NCBI GenBank assembly: GCA_947305035.1
Contig: CAMZCV010000017.1
Coordinates: 1-11,232, forward strand
Direction: 5' to 3'
DNA: 11,232 bases
From: an uncultured Coriobacteriales bacterium
GTDB lineage: Bacteria; Actinomycetota; Coriobacteriia; Coriobacteriales; Atopobiaceae
Under the pieces are notes generated by a model. That model did not search any database. It was not told where the DNA came from and saw nothing but the letters and a program-made list of their open reading frames with translations. The first letter of the stretch is position 1, and the number at the start of each line of letters is the position of its first letter. A program made the position numbers and the translations under genes. Positions 10,441-11,232 of this stretch are shown piece by piece.

Positions 10441-10473
10441 CAATACGCTCGATAAGGGTAAGAACGTATTGTA
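10441..10473 (-). promoter_or_regulatory. dnaA promoter -10 region with inverted repeat
   Basis: A -10 hexamer TACAAT (10468-10473, minus strand) gives a leader of about 35 nt. The best upstream -35 match, TTGATA within the box at 10492-10500, is 19 bp away, longer than ideal. CAATACG (10441-10447) and CGTATTG (10465-10471) form a perfect 7-bp inverted repeat spanning the -10 and early leader, a possible operator. Confidence 0.5.
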
Positions 10474-10478
10474 CAGAG

Positions 10479-10500
10479 TTTTCAACACTGGTTATCAACA
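10479..10500 (+). promoter_or_regulatory. Two tandem DnaA-box-like sites upstream of dnaA
   Basis: TTTTCAACA (10479-10487) and TTATCAACA (10492-10500) lie in the same orientation, 13 bp apart. The second differs from the E. coli box TTATCCACA at one base. They overlap the -35 region of the dnaA promoter, a standard arrangement for autoregulation, and may also form part of the origin. Confidence 0.65.
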
Positions 10501-10558
10501 TTTTTGGGCTGTCGGGGAACGGTAACAAAACGTTCGCAGAACCCGTTTGATGCCTGTT
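10501..10558. other. Gap between the GHKL gene and the dnaA promoter
   Basis: Just after the GHKL stop, a weak bulged stem AAC-GG-GTTC-TGC-GAAC-GTT followed by TTTGTT (minus strand) might be a poor terminator. Otherwise I see no gene or clear site besides the boxes next to it. Confidence 0.3.
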
Positions 10559-11232
10559 TTATGCGAGGCAGTACTTTTGCCCGGATTTCTTGAGGATGCC
10601 TTCCGCGGCAAGCGAGGAGAGCTCGCGCGACCATGTGGGAAGCGATTTACCGTAGGCATTCTGCAGGTCTGTGGGGCCTGCAGAACCGTTCTGCTTGATG
10701 AAATCGAGCACGAGCTGTGCACGCTCACCTATCGCCGTAGGTTGAGCAACTGCTTTGATATGTGCTTTTATCTGCTCTTTTGCATCAAGACGTGTGGAGA
10801 TGGTGACCACGGTGCCCTGGTCGATGTTATCCTCGATGGAAAGCGACCCGCCCTTATCGACCATATATTGCTGGGCATAGGGAAGACCCGATCCCACTCC
10901 CCTGATATAGCGTTTCATCTCCTCCGATGCAGAAGTCGTCCCATATTCCAGCGCACGCTCCTTGGAGGCGATGCCGGGGCCTTGGTCGGAGAATCGGATG
11001 GTGTTCCCATCGTCGAGGATCGAGATTGTGGGTGACATGAAATAGGCGTGGATATAGTTTTCAACAATTTCTCGAATTACCATGAAGGGGATCTTGCCGC
11101 CCTGCTCATGCGAGAGCTTGGTCACTACCTGCGTGATCTCCTCCAGATAGGACCTTACATCGCGGGGTTCCACCACCACGACGCGAGGCGCTGCGGCCGC
11201 ATCATCGTACACGGCGACCCGTGCAGGATAGA
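10559..11232 (-). CDS. GHKL ATPase with C-terminal winged helix, 5'-partial
   Basis: I do not recognise a named family. At least 217 residues are visible. Numbered from the GTG at 11212, the ATPase motifs are N-box REIVEN (47-52), G1 DQGPGI (76-81) and G2 GVGSGL (105-110), followed by GTVVTI. This is a complete HATPase fold of the histidine-kinase/anti-sigma type, without a visible phospho-acceptor helix. Residues about 160-215 (AQLVLDFIKQNG, TDLQNAYG, LSSLAAEGILKK) read as a winged helix-turn-helix. The reading frame stays open through the window edge and the GTG at 11212 has no ribosome site, so the true start is probably outside. It ends 132 bp upstream of dnaA on the same strand. A regulator combining nucleotide binding and DNA binding is plausible. 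Confidence 0.75.
   Translation of the reverse strand, partial: YPARVAVYDDAAAAPRVVVVEPRDVRSYLEEITQVVTKLSHEQGGKIPFMVIREIVENYIHAYFMSPTISILDDGNTIRFSDQGPGIASKERALEYGTTSASEEMKRYIRGVGSGLPYAQQYMVDKGGSLSIEDNIDQGTVVTISTRLDAKEQIKAHIKAVAQPTAIGERAQLVLDFIKQNGSAGPTDLQNAYGKSLPTWSRELSSLAAEGILKKSGQKYCLA
10659..10685 (-). repeat. 9-bp hairpin in the GHKL gene
   Basis: TTCTGCAGG (10659-10667) and CCTGCAGAA (10677-10685) are perfect reverse complements with a 9-nt loop. Next to it GCAGAAC-C-GTTCTGC (10680-10694) forms an overlapping 7-bp quasi-palindrome, so the two folds would compete. It lies in the start of the winged-helix codons. Confidence 0.6.
11058..11066 (+). promoter_or_regulatory. TTTTCAACA inside the GHKL gene
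   Basis: A third exact copy of the variant DnaA box, in the same orientation as those at 8909 and 10479, lying in codons of the N-box region. It may be chance, but three copies of one 9-mer in 2.2 kb is more than expected. Confidence 0.35.

Overview
The window is the replication-initiation and gyrase region of a GC-rich bacterium. The minus-strand order dnaA, dnaN, recF, dciA (DUF721), gyrB, gyrA, followed by a same-strand tRNA-Ile(GAU), is the classic actinobacterial origin-proximal order; Mycobacterium has the same run, ending in ileT after gyrA. An alanine at the GyrA quinolone-serine position fits the same phylum. I infer Actinomycetota, most likely a Coriobacteriia (Collinsella-like) genome, but cannot prove the genus from the sequence.

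Layout, left to right. 1-59: 3'-truncated tRNA-Ile on the minus strand with a strong promoter at 73-101. 209-721: a plus-strand bifunctional-nuclease-family (DUF151) gene. 729-1048: a 320-bp noncoding block with six copies of a 12-13-bp motif (GAAGTCGGTAGG) placed in exact mirror symmetry about 888.5. 1061-1099: gyrA terminator. 1123-3912 gyrA and 3940-5895 gyrB, with a promoter and a LexA-like site upstream. 6046-6528 dciA, 6529-7611 recF and 7613-8716 dnaN are packed end to end (0 and 1 nt gaps). 8717-8954 is the dnaN leader. 8955-10427 is dnaA. 10428-10558 is the dnaA promoter with two variant DnaA boxes. 10559 to the right edge is a GHKL ATPase gene with a C-terminal winged helix.

The genes work together: DnaA opens the origin, DciA helps load the replicative helicase, DnaN clamps the polymerase, RecF handles gaps and stalled forks, and gyrase removes supercoils ahead of the forks.

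The most unusual signals are noncoding or superimposed on coding sequence. They are (a) the mirror-symmetric repeat block between the convergent DUF151 and gyrA genes; (b) a cluster of long, nearly perfect intragenic inverted repeats (11-16-bp stems, 6-9-nt loops) in recF and dciA, with no comparable stems seen in gyrA or dnaN; (c) a TTWTCAACA DnaA-box variant beside a DnaA whose DNA-contacting loop is altered; and (d) the GHKL/winged-helix gene directly upstream of dnaA. All alignments and counts were made by eye.
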